Assembly (NCBI GenBank): GCA_947463385.1
Contig: CANHSL010000002.1
Span: forward strand, 1 to 64,000
DNA: 64,000 bases
Direction of reading: 5' to 3'
Source of the DNA: Flavobacteriales bacterium
GTDB taxonomy: Bacteria; Bacteroidota; Bacteroidia; Flavobacteriales_D; Crocinitomicaceae
In this document: positions 26,574-36,503 of the stretch, piece by piece
How the letters are laid out: each line of letters starts with the position of its first letter
Numbering within the stretch: the stretch's first letter is position 1
Translations under genes and position numbers: made by a program
Notes under the pieces: generated by a model
What the model was told of the DNA's origin: nothing
What the model saw: only the letters and a program-made list of their open reading frames with translations
The model's database searches: none

Positions 26574-28322
26574 TTAATGCTGAATAACTACTTTACGAGC
26601 AGCTCCATTATTAACAGATACAAAGTAGATTCCTGAATCTAAGGCGCGTGTGTCTATCCCTTGAATTCCAGGTTGAATGGTACCTGTATAGACAACGTTA
26701 CCTGTAACAGATACAAGGGAAATAGTTCCTTGTGCTCCTTCTGCTAAGGTGATGTAAAGTGCTTCATTCGCTGGGTTTGGTTGAACAGTAAACTCTATTT
26801 CAGTAGGTGTTTGAATACTAGCTGACTGGTCAAAATTCATACGTACCATAACTTGAGACGACGTATAATACCATGTTTGGTCGGTATAATCTAAGTAGTA
26901 TACCGTTTGAGCAGGTGCACCACCTGCTGAAGCCACAACGAGGTCATTCGATGCGCCACCATCGCCGTATGAACCCACCATGGCTAAGTAACTTTCACCG
27001 GCAGTTAAGGGTTGTGGTGTTTGTAAGGCAAAGGTATGTTTCTGACCTAAATCAGCCGCCGTGATAACATAGGGTAGGGATTCATCAATGAAGTCAAAAT
27101 CTCCAGTAGTTGGATTTACATAGTATAATTTCGCGAAAATCTCTGCACCTTCAGCGGCTGTTGTATTGATTACGCCATCAATACCATATAATGTTGCTGT
27201 GTTAAATATGTCGAAGACAGGTCCTACCTCGAACCCTTGTCCTTCATTATAAATTCCACCGAGAATAACATCCTTATCACGAGCGTATATATAGTCATTC
27301 ACTTCAATGTTAATATCAGGCTGTGAGTTATTCGTTAAATCCAATTCAGTCTGACTAGACCCAACTCCAAAAGATACTGCATGCGTCGCATTGGTAGCAG
27401 CTGGAGTAAAAGTTGTTGTACACCAAATCGTATCTTGCGTTGCCGCAGCTACGGCTGTAGGAGTGGATTGTCCTGAATACAGGGCGTTGATGTTTGCCGT
27501 ATAGATTGCATCTGTAATATTTTGTACACCAATGTTTTGAACGATACCACCGAAATTTACAGGTGCAACTTGATTATTTGGCACTTGGTAGTAAGCTAAT
27601 CTTGAACCAAACGGACCATCCGTTCCCCACTGTAAACTTTGTAGTTTTAAATCGTATTGATCTGTTTCAACCAATTTAATGTCGTCAATCGCCCAATACC
27701 AACCCCAATTTCCCTGATAGTTCAATTGTATCATTACACTGTCATTGCCTCCAGCTACTGCGGAAACATTTAATGAGGTGATTTCAGGATTCGCTGAATT
27801 CTGTGCCGTTGGCTCAGTACCATCAGTGACAACAAAATCAGTCCATGTGGTTCCGCCATTATTACTCACGCGTACAATTCGTGTGTCCAGGTAGGTTCTG
27901 TATGAGTTTTCAAATACTAAACTTACATTAAGGTAGGCACTGCAATCAATCATTCCGGTGTAGGTCATGTTCGCATTTTGAGATCCATTTTGTCCTTGAG
28001 CATCCGAATTAATGAACGCGAATCCGTTATTTACGGTAGTGAATAATGCGGGACTTAACGCAGTTACAGGGATCGTATCTGCCGCTGTAGTCACAACCCA
28101 ATCCAGAAATGGGGCAGAGGTATTATCATAGGTCCATTCCGCGCTATTGGAAAAATCGTTCGACCAAATGGTTATCCCTTTTGGCGGGTGATTATTGGAT
28201 TTTTTTGCAAGGGTTTCAAATTCGGCATACTTGTTTTTCTTTCCAAGTTCTGATGCATGCTTTTGTGCGCTTATAGCACCAGTCGCAAGAGCCACAGCAA
28301 ATAAAAAGTAGATTTTTTTCAT
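26574..28322 (-). CDS. T9SS-exported protein with type A sorting domain (paralogue 1)
   Basis: A 582-residue secreted protein of unknown activity. Residues 1-19 are a signal peptide ending ISAQ. The N-terminal third (about 48-215) looks like a jelly-roll or MAM-like domain: GITIWSNDFSN, NGFAFINSDAQG, SLVFENSYRTY, NNGGTTWTDF, YWAIDDIKL. A central beta-rich region follows, and the last 75 residues form a type IX secretion sorting domain (VQPNPANEALYI ... SLVSVTGNVVYTG ... DSGIYFVSV ... RKVVIQH). The neighbouring gene at 28400-30190 encodes a clear paralogue in the same domain order. Its terminator is at 26531-26552. Confidence 0.9.
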   Translation of the reverse strand: MKKIYFLFAVALATGAISAQKHASELGKKNKYAEFETLAKKSNNHPPKGITIWSNDFSNSAEWTYDNTSAPFLDWVVTTAADTIPVTALSPALFTTVNNGFAFINSDAQGQNGSQNANMTYTGMIDCSAYLNVSLVFENSYRTYLDTRIVRVSNNGGTTWTDFVVTDGTEPTAQNSANPEITSLNVSAVAGGNDSVMIQLNYQGNWGWYWAIDDIKLVETDQYDLKLQSLQWGTDGPFGSRLAYYQVPNNQVAPVNFGGIVQNIGVQNITDAIYTANINALYSGQSTPTAVAAATQDTIWCTTTFTPAATNATHAVSFGVGSSQTELDLTNNSQPDINIEVNDYIYARDKDVILGGIYNEGQGFEVGPVFDIFNTATLYGIDGVINTTAAEGAEIFAKLYYVNPTTGDFDFIDESLPYVITAADLGQKHTFALQTPQPLTAGESYLAMVGSYGDGGASNDLVVASAGGAPAQTVYYLDYTDQTWYYTSSQVMVRMNFDQSASIQTPTEIEFTVQPNPANEALYITLAEGAQGTISLVSVTGNVVYTGTIQPGIQGIDTRALDSGIYFVSVNNGAARKVVIQH

Positions 28323-28351
28323 ATGGGTTTTGATTTATTTAAAGATAAAGA

Positions 28352-28380
28352 TAAAAAAAAAGAGGCTCGAAAGCCTCTTT
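28352..28380 (-). terminator. Strong terminator after T9SS paralogue 2
   Basis: A perfect 9-bp stem AAAGAGGCT/AGCCTCTTT with a CGAA loop (28359-28380), followed on the minus strand by eight or more T residues. It separates the two paralogue genes into different transcripts. Confidence 0.9.
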
Positions 28381-28399
28381 CCAAAATTCACCAATCAGA

Positions 28400-30190
28400 T
28401 TAGTTTCTGATAATCAATTTTTTAGATGATTTAGTTCCGTTTGAATAAACGTTAACTAAATACATTCCATTTCCAAATGCTGCAGTATTAACATCTACTG
28501 TTGCAGTACCGTTTAATGAAGATACAAGCGTATTGTATACTTCTTTACCTGTTACATCAACAATTGAAATTGTTGCATCCGCACCTGCTTTTCCAGATAA
28601 TGCAATCGTTGCACTTCCAGCAGCTGGGTTAGGAGAAACATTAAAGCTATTCAATAATGAATTCTCATTAACTGAAGCGTTAGAGAAATTCATACGTACC
28701 ATTGGAGTTGATGTAGTGTAATACCATGTATTATCCGTTAAGTCTAAATAGAATGAAGTTTGAGCTTCTGATGCACCACATGTTCCAACGATTAAGTCAT
28801 CTGTTGCACCACCGTCACCGTTTGAACCAGCAACTACTAAATAAGGCTCACCTGCATTCAATGTGAAAGCACCACCTTGTAGAGGTAAAGTCAATAAGGC
28901 ATCCACATCATTCGCTCCAAGAGTATATGGTGCAGATTCGTCTACGAAAACGAAATCACCTGTTTGGGCATCGATGGAGTATAATTTAACATACATCTCA
29001 GCACCTACATTAGCACCTGGGTGAATGTAAACGTCAATGGCACTAATTTGGTCAGAATCATAGATATCAAAAATATTACCTACTTCAAAACCAAATCCTT
29101 GGTTGAATGAACCACTTGCGATATCATCAAGGTCACGCGCGTAGATATTTGGATTAACTACGATGGTTGCAGCACCTGCAATGTTGTTGTCTGCTGGAGT
29201 AGCATCTGTACTATCAATTTGAACTCCTGCATTTACCGTAATGGTTGCGTTAGCTGCCGCTGGGGTCAACGATGTAGTACAATCTGCTGTATCCGAAGAA
29301 AATGCAGGGATTAAGGTCGGAGCCGAAGATCCAACAAATGCACCCGCTTGTACACCAAATGTTGCGTTTTGGTTTAACAACCCGTTGTTAGCGATAACTC
29401 CTGAAAAATCAATTGCAGTAACTTGAGCGGTTGGAATTTGGTAATAAGGTAAACGAGCACCCCAAGCACCAGTAGAACCCCAATATAATCCACTTAACGC
29501 TACGTCATGATCGTCTGGTGTAGTGATTTTCACATCGTCAATTGCCCAAAACCAATCGAAGTTACCTGTGTATTTGAAACCGATACGAACGCTATCCTGA
29601 CCACCGATTTCATTAGAAAGGTTTAATTGAAGCGTTGCTGGGTTAGTAGTGTTTGTGTTAACGGCCATATCTCCGTTTACTTCTACTTCGTTCCATGTTG
29701 CACCACCATCCGTTGACCAAAGTACGTACGTGGTTTCTGCATAACGTCTGTGAGATTGCTCAAACTTTAATAACACGTTAGCTTCTGCAGATAAATCAAT
29801 GTTTTGATTAAATACAATAGAAGCATTTTGAAAGGCATTTCCACCTGCTGCATCAGAGTTGATGAATGCAAAACCGTTTGCTGCTGTGGTATGGCCTGCT
29901 GGTGCAAGCGCCGCTACTGGAATTCCAGCAACATTTGTACTAATAGTCCAATCTCCTGCAGTATGCGCCGGTGTACCTTGCGGATCATTCGACGTTGTCC
30001 ATTGTGCTGCGTTAGAGAAATCATTTTGCCAAATGGTGATTCCTTTCTCTGGGGCAACCACACCTGGTTTCGCTTTTAATTCAAGCGGTGCAAATTTTTT
30101 GGTATTCAACGGCTTTGCTGTGTTTTTTTGAGCTACCCCAACTAAACCAAAAGCCAAAACGCCAAAAAAGCTTAAGTAAACTTTTTTCAT
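28400..30190 (-). CDS. T9SS-exported protein with type A sorting domain (paralogue 2)
   Basis: A 596-residue secreted protein, paralogous to that encoded at 26574-28322: the two share KGITIW-NDFSN, NGFAFINSDA, FDWFWAIDDVKI-type and NIYARD segments in the same order. A signal peptide (about 1-20, ending GVAQ) leads, then the jelly-roll-like domain, a central region with IYARDLDDIASG, and a C-terminal sorting domain (SFNVSPNPAAGSATI ... SIVDVTGKEVYN ... GNGMYLVNV ... KKLIIRN). Function is unknown. It has its own consensus promoter at 30222-30252, whereas none is clear for paralogue 1, so the two may be expressed differently. Confidence 0.9.
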   Translation of the reverse strand: MKKVYLSFFGVLAFGLVGVAQKNTAKPLNTKKFAPLELKAKPGVVAPEKGITIWQNDFSNAAQWTTSNDPQGTPAHTAGDWTISTNVAGIPVAALAPAGHTTAANGFAFINSDAAGGNAFQNASIVFNQNIDLSAEANVLLKFEQSHRRYAETTYVLWSTDGGATWNEVEVNGDMAVNTNTTNPATLQLNLSNEIGGQDSVRIGFKYTGNFDWFWAIDDVKITTPDDHDVALSGLYWGSTGAWGARLPYYQIPTAQVTAIDFSGVIANNGLLNQNATFGVQAGAFVGSSAPTLIPAFSSDTADCTTSLTPAAANATITVNAGVQIDSTDATPADNNIAGAATIVVNPNIYARDLDDIASGSFNQGFGFEVGNIFDIYDSDQISAIDVYIHPGANVGAEMYVKLYSIDAQTGDFVFVDESAPYTLGANDVDALLTLPLQGGAFTLNAGEPYLVVAGSNGDGGATDDLIVGTCGASEAQTSFYLDLTDNTWYYTTSTPMVRMNFSNASVNENSLLNSFNVSPNPAAGSATIALSGKAGADATISIVDVTGKEVYNTLVSSLNGTATVDVNTAAFGNGMYLVNVYSNGTKSSKKLIIRN

Positions 30191-30221
30191 GTTAATATAA
30201 TTTTAAGTTAATTCCTACTTA

Positions 30222-30252
30222 CAAAACTAATGTTTAAGACGATAAAATCAAA
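30222..30252 (-). promoter_or_regulatory. Promoter of T9SS paralogue 2
   Basis: On the minus strand TTTTG (30253-30249), a 19-base spacer, and TAGTTTTG (30229-30222). Both elements and the spacing match the Bacteroidota consensus. The predicted leader is about 28 bases. Confidence 0.75.
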
Positions 30253-30269
30253 ATAAACCTTAATTAGTT

Positions 30270-31232
30270 TTAATGCGATCGTTTCGTAATGAATTCCGCT
30301 AGTGTAAATAAATTTTGTTTGGGTTGCATGCATTCAACCTGTGCTAAATGATTCATGGCACGTTCCTGATACGCTTGCTGTTTTTTTGTACAGTATTCTA
30401 GGACGCCGGAGGCTTCGTAGAGCGCTTTTATTCCGGAAATTTTTTCATTATTAGCCGCGGCACTTAATCGCAAAAACTCTTCTTTCTCTGTCGCCGATGC
30501 GGTGGACTGAAACGTGGTGTACAAAATAGTTTTTTTGTCACTCAATATATCTCCTCCGATTTGTTTGCCAACCTTAGCAGAATCACCAAATGCATCTAGA
30601 ATATCGTCTTGGATTTGAAAAGCAATTCCAAGGTTTTCTCCGAATTCGTACAAGGATTTAATGCTCGAATCACTGGCACCACCAATGATTCCGCCAAAAG
30701 CGCACGCACAACCTAAGAGCACGGATGTTTTAAGACGGATCATTTCAATATAATCCGCTTCAGTAACCGAATCTATTCGTTCAAAATCCATATCCATCTG
30801 CTGACCAATACAAACTTCTATTGCCGTTTGATTTAACATCAAACTCAGTCTTTTGAAAATATCAGCATCGTATGATGTTAAGGCCTGAAACGCATGGATC
30901 ATGAGCACGTCGCCAGACAAGATAGCTATGTTTGTATCCCATTTTTCATGAACAGTTGTCAATCCTCTACGAACAGGCGCTTTATCCATGATGTCATCAT
31001 GAATTAGCGTGAAATTGTGAAATAATTCCAAGGCCGAGGCACCCGATAAACTTTCTTGGAGCGGAATGTTATATAATTCGGCACTTAGTACGGTAAATAA
31101 TGGACGAATTCGTTTCCCGCCTATGGCAATAAAATACCGCAGCGGATCGTATAAATTGGTGGGTTCAGCTGGGAATTCCCATTGAGATAAGTGCTGCTCA
31201 ATCGCGGCAATACGTTCAGAGTATTCAATCAT
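30270..31232 (-). CDS. Polyprenyl (isoprenyl) diphosphate synthase
   Basis: A 320-residue trans-isoprenyl diphosphate synthase that condenses isopentenyl diphosphate with an allylic diphosphate. Both aspartate-rich motifs are present: DDIMD (79-83) and DDILD (209-213), with GGKRIRP (38-44) for diphosphate binding. Product chain length cannot be set from the motifs alone; farnesyl or geranylgeranyl synthase is likely, an octaprenyl-type enzyme for menaquinone possible. Its start overlaps the rfbA stop by 4 bases, so the two are cotranscribed. Confidence 0.92.
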   Translation of the reverse strand: MIEYSERIAAIEQHLSQWEFPAEPTNLYDPLRYFIAIGGKRIRPLFTVLSAELYNIPLQESLSGASALELFHNFTLIHDDIMDKAPVRRGLTTVHEKWDTNIAILSGDVLMIHAFQALTSYDADIFKRLSLMLNQTAIEVCIGQQMDMDFERIDSVTEADYIEMIRLKTSVLLGCACAFGGIIGGASDSSIKSLYEFGENLGIAFQIQDDILDAFGDSAKVGKQIGGDILSDKKTILYTTFQSTASATEKEEFLRLSAAANNEKISGIKALYEASGVLEYCTKKQQAYQERAMNHLAQVECMQPKQNLFTLAEFITKRSH

Positions 31233-32095
31233 TTGCGCTTGATAAGATTAAGCAAGTAGGTACCGTAACCACTTTTAACAAGCGGCTCTGCGATTTGTTT
31301 GAGTTGCTTTTTGTCTATAAAACCATTGCGATATGCGATTTCTTCTATACAACCAATTTTTAAGCCTTGGCGTTCTTCGATGACTTGTACAAATTGACCT
31401 GCTTGCATCAACGAACTAAAGGTCCCGGTGTCTAACCATGCGGTTCCACGATCCAAAATGGCTACTTTCAATTTACCTTGTTTTAAATACGCTGCATTCA
31501 CATCCGTGATTTCATATTCCCCACGCTCAGAAGGCTTTAGGTTTTTTGCAATCTCTACGACGGAGTTATCGTAAAAATATAATCCAGGTACCGCAAAATT
31601 TGATTTTGGGTTTTTCGGTTTTTCTTCAATAGAAACAGCCTTGTTTTCCTCATCAAATTCAACTACGCCATATCGTTCTGGGTCGCTTACGTGATATGCG
31701 AATACGATCCCACCTTTTGGGTTAAGGTTCCCACTTAACAAGGAATGAAGCCCTTGACCATAAAATATATTATCTCCAAGGATTAAAGCCACCTTGTCTT
31801 TACCAATAAATTTTTCTCCAATCACAAAGGCTTGCGCTAAGCCATTAGGAACCTCTTGCACCGCATATTCAAATCGACAACCTAAGCGGCTTCCGTCACC
31901 TAGCAGTTTTTCAAAATGCGGTAAATCATGCGGGGTAGAAATAATTAGAATCTCTTGTATGCCAGCACTCATTAAGGTACTCAGTGGATAATAAATCATC
32001 GGTTTATCGTAAACCGGCATGAGTTGCTTTGATACCGCTAAGGTAAGTGGGTGAAGTCGAGTGCCAGACCCTCCTGCTAAAATGATTCCTTTCAT
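31229..32095 (-). CDS. rfbA: Glucose-1-phosphate thymidylyltransferase
   Basis: A cytoplasmic nucleotidyltransferase making dTDP-glucose, the first step toward dTDP-L-rhamnose and related surface sugars. The 288-residue protein begins [25 protein letters not shown], the nucleotide-binding signature, and has [19 protein letters not shown] and the EKPKNPKSN segment with the catalytic-site Lys. Length and sequence fit RfbA/RmlA well. The other rfb genes are not nearby; instead it is coupled to a polyprenyl synthase gene. Confidence 0.95.
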   Translation of the reverse strand: MKGIILAGGSGTRLHPLTLAVSKQLMPVYDKPMIYYPLSTLMSAGIQEILIISTPHDLPHFEKLLGDGSRLGCRFEYAVQEVPNGLAQAFVIGEKFIGKDKVALILGDNIFYGQGLHSLLSGNLNPKGGIVFAYHVSDPERYGVVEFDEENKAVSIEEKPKNPKSNFAVPGLYFYDNSVVEIAKNLKPSERGEYEITDVNAAYLKQGKLKVAILDRGTAWLDTGTFSSLMQAGQFVQVIEERQGLKIGCIEEIAYRNGFIDKKQLKQIAEPLVKSGYGTYLLNLIKRK

Positions 32096-32115
32096 GAGAA
32101 ATGACTTTGGTTGCT

Positions 32116-32147
32116 CAAAGATAGGTAAGTGAGATGGTCAAACCAAA
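32116..32147 (-). promoter_or_regulatory. Promoter of rfbA-polyprenyl synthase operon
   Basis: On the minus strand TTTG (32147-32144), a 20-base spacer and TATCTTTG (32123-32116). It lies immediately after the stop of the upstream GLPGLI gene. Confidence 0.75.
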
Positions 32148-32885
32148 CTATAGCCATCGAAACATGTCGTCGAACATGCGCTTTCCCCAGGGCGTATTTC
32201 CGTAGTCTTTTTCCAGTTTCTCACGAAGCTCTTTTATGGTAAATAGCTTGTTTTTACCGATTTCTACGCCCAAGACTTCTGGTTTTGGTCCAACCGAGAA
32301 ATCAACTTTATCTGCAAAATATATGATTCCGCCATCCTCTGTTGCAATACCAAGTATGGTACCTGGCAAGCCACAAAAACCTTCCGGCCCGATCGATGGC
32401 AGGATATTGGGGGCATACCACGCATAAATTCGCGTGGAATCGTTTTTTTCATAAATCGCTTTGCGGCAATTAAATCCACAAATGGTGCGCTTACTGTCTG
32501 TGATTTTCCATGAGCGAACGGGTAGCGAATCTTTTACGTAAACCGATGTACCAAAGAATTGAAATATAGTTAGCTGCTTATTCGGATTTAAATATTGATA
32601 ATACTCATTCTTGGAAGTTAACCATGCCATGTCATCGGCTGTAGCAGGAGGCAGGTATTTAAATACAGATATCGTATCGTTAAATGCTAAACTGAATCGA
32701 TCGTTTTTAATTTTATTGTCTTCCGTTACAAAACGTTTCATTCGCTGATCGGTAAACCGTTTCTGTAGGTTAGTCCTACGGGTGTAATAAATAGTCCCTT
32801 CCGAGTAAAACTGAGCGAATCCGATGGAGTCTACCCAGATGAAAAGCCCGATTAAAAGTATCTTAATGCCATCCTTCAAAATCAT
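32148..32885 (-). CDS. GLPGLI-family protein
   Basis: A 245-residue exported protein with an N-terminal signal sequence ending FAQ (about residue 25). The family is named for a GLPGLI motif, here GLPGTI near residue 170, preceded by a Cys-containing segment (ICGFNCRKAIYE) and an AWYAPNILPSIGPEGF stretch typical of the family. Function is unknown; members are usually encoded next to TonB-type barrel proteins, as here. The gene overlaps the barrel gene by 23 bases and is the last of a three-gene unit. Confidence 0.88.
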   Translation of the reverse strand: MILKDGIKILLIGLFIWVDSIGFAQFYSEGTIYYTRRTNLQKRFTDQRMKRFVTEDNKIKNDRFSLAFNDTISVFKYLPPATADDMAWLTSKNEYYQYLNPNKQLTIFQFFGTSVYVKDSLPVRSWKITDSKRTICGFNCRKAIYEKNDSTRIYAWYAPNILPSIGPEGFCGLPGTILGIATEDGGIIYFADKVDFSVGPKPEVLGVEIGKNKLFTIKELREKLEKDYGNTPWGKRMFDDMFRWL

Positions 32886-35625
32886 CTTCTTTCGTTTTGT
32901 TTTTATTAAATCGATAAGTCAACTTCAACAAGAAGTATCTTGTAATTAACCGCGTGTAATTATCGGTTATAATGTTATCATTAACTTGTCGTTGTAGGTT
33001 TAAGTTTTGATTCAATAAGTCATAGGCGTTAATGGAAACTAACAGGTTTTCTGTTTTCAAGAATGACCGTTGGATTTCAGCATTTAATACAAAAATATTT
33101 CGGTTAAAGCCAGAGGCGCGTTGTGAATTAATCGTGTATTTCCCATCCGCTATCACTTTGAAATGCCACGGAAGGGTCCACTTAAATTCAGCCTTGTATT
33201 CTTGTGTGGAATACGGCATATTTGAAGCAGCATTAAACGTGCTTTTAGGGCTAGAATAAAAATAATTCTGTGACAACTCTACCTCCAATGAATCAAAGTT
33301 TAGCTCTAAAGATAAGCCGCCACCGATACTCGGATTGTAAGTGATGTTTTCAATGTTGTTGATGTAATTCGTCATTTTGGAATAATTAGCATTGAAATTA
33401 GGGCTAAGCTCCAATTTTCGGTTGAACATAGGGAGCCCAACTCCTAAAAATGCGTTAGAAAAGATATTTCCATCCACATTCTCCGTTTTAGAAATCGTTC
33501 TACCCAAGGCATCAAAATAGGTGTTAGATGCAAAGGCATTGTTGGTTAACGTGGCACTTAATCCACTGTATATATACCTGCCTGATAGGGCCTCCCATCG
33601 GTTAAAGTTAAAGTTAAAGCTGTGCACATAATTAGGTTTAAGTGATGAATTACCCACCTTAACACGGTTTGGATTCGCATTGTCTTGAACCGGCTGAACA
33701 TCATTTAAGGAAGGTTGGTCGGATCGCGTGAAATATTTAAAAACTAAGCGTGTACCCATTCCTGGTTTGTATGTATAGGTAAATTTCGGAAGGAGATTGC
33801 TGAAGTTTTGAAGAATGCTTGAATCTCCAACTACATTGTAATTATCTAACTGTATAGTTCTAAAACCGACACCCAAATTAAACCAATGTTTGGCCGTTTC
33901 ATAAATTAACATGGCAGTACCACGATTCTGCAATCGCTGGTTTTCAAATTGATTCGATAGGGAATCCACCAATTGCGTATAGGCACCCGAAAACAAGCTA
34001 AAGGTATTTCGCGTTTGGTATGATGTTCCAGTTTCAAGGTAATATTCCAACTGTAAGCGCCATTTTGCGGCTAGTGGCTCTGTATAGGTTACTACTGCGT
34101 AGTTCAAAAAGTTCCCGTTGTCATTCTTTTTTTGCTGGTCCACGCTGTCTACAAACCCTTGAAATATATTTTGGGTAAGTAATGAACCTGTAGTTGAATT
34201 ATCTGTCTTGTTTAGAATATATTTTACTTCAAGTTCTCTTCTTGGTTTGTTAAATAGCCGCATGAGTGTTGCTTCCATGCGTACATTTGACCCTTTTGAA
34301 TTGTTGTTCGTTTCAATATCCGAAGTAAAGGTTGGTATTTTGTCCTCCGTAAGGAATTGATTGGTGGTGATATTTTGTGTTTCAGCCATGTCAAAGCTTA
34401 CCGAAGGCTTGATTTCGATACTTGTTAGCGAATCCAGCTTAGCAACAAAGGAAAGATTGATTTTATGAGAGGTATTCGTCGATATGTTTGATATGGAATC
34501 TTTGGTAAAATATGAGGTGTCTTGCAAGAAATACTGAGATAAACTGCTTTGTGTCGCGTTCAATTGATTTTGATTGAAGCTGTAATTAAATCCAATTTTC
34601 CCCCAGTCCTTGATGCGGTCATTGAAGTATATTCCAGCCTTGGTGGTTTGTGGTATTCCGGTATTCGTGCGTTGACTGCTTTGATCCCACATGCTCATCC
34701 CGCTCGATTCTCGTTCATTTTCTAAGCCAAATTTACTCATGTCGCCCAACCTGAAATTTGAACGCGGCGTATTTGAACTCAAAAAGAAAACTGAGAATTT
34801 TTGTTTTTTATCGAAGCGATTAAAGAGTAATTCACTTTCATAAAATGGAAAGTTGGTCGTAGGATTGCCAATTATACCACCGTCCGATGCAATAGATGCT
34901 TTTCCAAAATATCCCCGTTTCGCATCGGCTTTCAGCTTTAAATCCATGACTTGAATCTTTTCATCCATTCCCGAAGCATTGTCTTGCGCTTTCTTTTCAT
35001 ATACTTGAACCGATTCAACGCCTTTGGCCCCTAGGTTTTTTGTAGCAATCGTCGGGTCTGATCCAAAAAATTCATCACCGTCTACTAAGACCTGACTAAT
35101 TTCTCTTCCTTGTGAAGTTATTTGTCCGTTTTCATCAATTTTAATCCCTGGGAGTTTTTTCAAGAGGTCTTCAACTACCGCATTCTCGGCCACTTTAAAA
35201 CTGTCTGCCACATAGATTAAGGTATCGCCTTTATAATATACCCGGTTCTTATTTCCTTGTACCACAACTTCCGCCAAGTTTTTAACTTTTACGCCCATTC
35301 GAATAAATGGGATTTCTACAGTTAATTCAGCAGGATTACCAAATACATACAAGGTTTTTGCCTCAAATTGTGGATGTTCAATCAGTAGATAGAATGTATC
35401 CAAGGGAACATTGAAGTTGAATTCCCCGGATTGATTGGTTCGATAGTAATCAACGAGTATCGAGTCGTTGAGCCGAACCAATGAAACCACCGCTTTATTT
35501 AGTTTATTAACCCCGGAAGAGTCGTTTACTACGCCAGAGATTTGAATGTTTTGTCCGAATAAGAAGGAACTGGTGGAAATGATTAAGCCCATTACCAGCC
35601 AAAGGCGCGATCGTTTATTTTTCAT
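32863..35625 (-). CDS. TonB-dependent-receptor-like outer-membrane beta-barrel protein
   Basis: A 920-residue outer-membrane protein. A signal peptide (about 1-24) is followed by a carboxypeptidase-regulatory-like domain (about 27-110), a plug-like domain (about 115-235, with VEDLLKKLPGIKIDENGQI and ISQVLVDGDEFFGSDP) and a large C-terminal barrel. The plug differs from SusC-type plugs and matches the outer membrane beta-barrel family that pairs with GLPGLI proteins. The terminus (FEGWH) is not the usual aromatic end of a barrel. Substrate unknown. It overlaps the upstream lipoprotein gene by 11 bases and the GLPGLI gene by 23. Confidence 0.88.
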   Translation of the reverse strand: MKNKRSRLWLVMGLIISTSSFLFGQNIQISGVVNDSSGVNKLNKAVVSLVRLNDSILVDYYRTNQSGEFNFNVPLDTFYLLIEHPQFEAKTLYVFGNPAELTVEIPFIRMGVKVKNLAEVVVQGNKNRVYYKGDTLIYVADSFKVAENAVVEDLLKKLPGIKIDENGQITSQGREISQVLVDGDEFFGSDPTIATKNLGAKGVESVQVYEKKAQDNASGMDEKIQVMDLKLKADAKRGYFGKASIASDGGIIGNPTTNFPFYESELLFNRFDKKQKFSVFFLSSNTPRSNFRLGDMSKFGLENERESSGMSMWDQSSQRTNTGIPQTTKAGIYFNDRIKDWGKIGFNYSFNQNQLNATQSSLSQYFLQDTSYFTKDSISNISTNTSHKINLSFVAKLDSLTSIEIKPSVSFDMAETQNITTNQFLTEDKIPTFTSDIETNNNSKGSNVRMEATLMRLFNKPRRELEVKYILNKTDNSTTGSLLTQNIFQGFVDSVDQQKKNDNGNFLNYAVVTYTEPLAAKWRLQLEYYLETGTSYQTRNTFSLFSGAYTQLVDSLSNQFENQRLQNRGTAMLIYETAKHWFNLGVGFRTIQLDNYNVVGDSSILQNFSNLLPKFTYTYKPGMGTRLVFKYFTRSDQPSLNDVQPVQDNANPNRVKVGNSSLKPNYVHSFNFNFNRWEALSGRYIYSGLSATLTNNAFASNTYFDALGRTISKTENVDGNIFSNAFLGVGLPMFNRKLELSPNFNANYSKMTNYINNIENITYNPSIGGGLSLELNFDSLEVELSQNYFYSSPKSTFNAASNMPYSTQEYKAEFKWTLPWHFKVIADGKYTINSQRASGFNRNIFVLNAEIQRSFLKTENLLVSINAYDLLNQNLNLQRQVNDNIITDNYTRLITRYFLLKLTYRFNKNKTKEDDFEGWH

Positions 35626-36421
35626 TGATTAGCTTGATACCTGTTAACCCTTGGTACGAGAAATTGTTCATTTCAGTTACTTTGGTGAATTCTACTCTAA
35701 GTTTCTTATTAATAAACTGATCATTTTGTTTAACCATCGCTTCAGCTAACGGGAAATTGTTGTTGTATGCTATGGCAGATTTTTGTCCTTTTTTTCCTCC
35801 AGTACCCACAATGATGAACTTGTACATATCGGTTTCAATATGTCCCTGATAACGTGTTTCATAAGGACCTTTTTGATTTATGATTTGCAGGGCTTTCGTT
35901 GGATCAAAACTGGTTTTTTTGGTACGCGTTGCAACGGTTTGATTTAATTCATCTTCAGAATTCCCCAGTTTCGATGCCGTATAAATTACCTTTTCATTCG
36001 CTCCAAAGTAGGAGAAGATTTCACCGAAGCCATTTTTTTCCTTTTGATAATCATTGATGTGCTGACTGGCATAAAAGATATCTTTTCCTGTGAAATAGAA
36101 ATCTGTCTTGATCATTTTACCGTCGTTGGCAGATTCTTCCAAGCTCAATTTAACTACGTCTTTGTTTTTTGTGAGATAGGCTGTGACCACGGAGTGATTC
36201 ATTCCGGCATCTTCGTATTCCAAGCTCATGGCTTTATCAAGACCCTTTTCGCTATCAATCGCTTTGATAAGCGAATCATACGATGTTTGCTCAGCAAATG
36301 CAACCGATTCGTTTTGCGAATTTGGCGTATTGGTGTCTTCCAGTGAAATTCGTTTATTGTAGCCAGAACAACTGCTGATCAGTGCACTAATGAAAAGTAA
36401 AATAATTAATGGTGATTTCAT
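35615..36421 (-). CDS. Lipoprotein of unknown function, first gene of the barrel/GLPGLI operon
   Basis: Not recognised as a known family. With the ATG at 36421 it has 268 residues and a lipoprotein signal with lipobox LISSC (Cys18). The rest is mixed alpha/beta and soluble, with no repeats seen. An ATG at 36427 and an in-frame start at 36469 exist, but the latter lies upstream of the -7 promoter box and would spoil the signal peptide. The 3' end overlaps the barrel gene by 11 bases, so it is cotranslated with the barrel and GLPGLI genes and probably works with them at the outer membrane or periplasm. Confidence 0.8.
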   Translation of the reverse strand: MKSPLIILLFISALISSCSGYNKRISLEDTNTPNSQNESVAFAEQTSYDSLIKAIDSEKGLDKAMSLEYEDAGMNHSVVTAYLTKNKDVVKLSLEESANDGKMIKTDFYFTGKDIFYASQHINDYQKEKNGFGEIFSYFGANEKVIYTASKLGNSEDELNQTVATRTKKTSFDPTKALQIINQKGPYETRYQGHIETDMYKFIIVGTGGKKGQKSAIAYNNNFPLAEAMVKQNDQFINKKLRVEFTKVTEMNNFSYQGLTGIKLINEK

Positions 36422-36443
36422 GCCCATATAAATAAATTTATTG

Positions 36444-36451
36444 CAAAGATA
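36444..36451 (-). promoter_or_regulatory. -7 element for the lipoprotein-barrel-GLPGLI operon
   Basis: TATCTTTG on the minus strand, 22 bases upstream of the chosen ATG. No clear -33 box is at normal spacing. Confidence 0.55.
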
Positions 36452-36489
36452 GAATAAACATCTCGGCAATTAAGTAAATCAAATTAGCG

Positions 36490-36497
36490 TATTTTTG
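36490..36497 (+). promoter_or_regulatory. -7 element directly upstream of ruvX
   Basis: TATTTTTG ends six bases before the ruvX ATG, predicting a leader of only about 0-3 bases. No -33 match was found. Confidence 0.5.
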
Positions 36498-36503
36498 TAA
36501 GGT

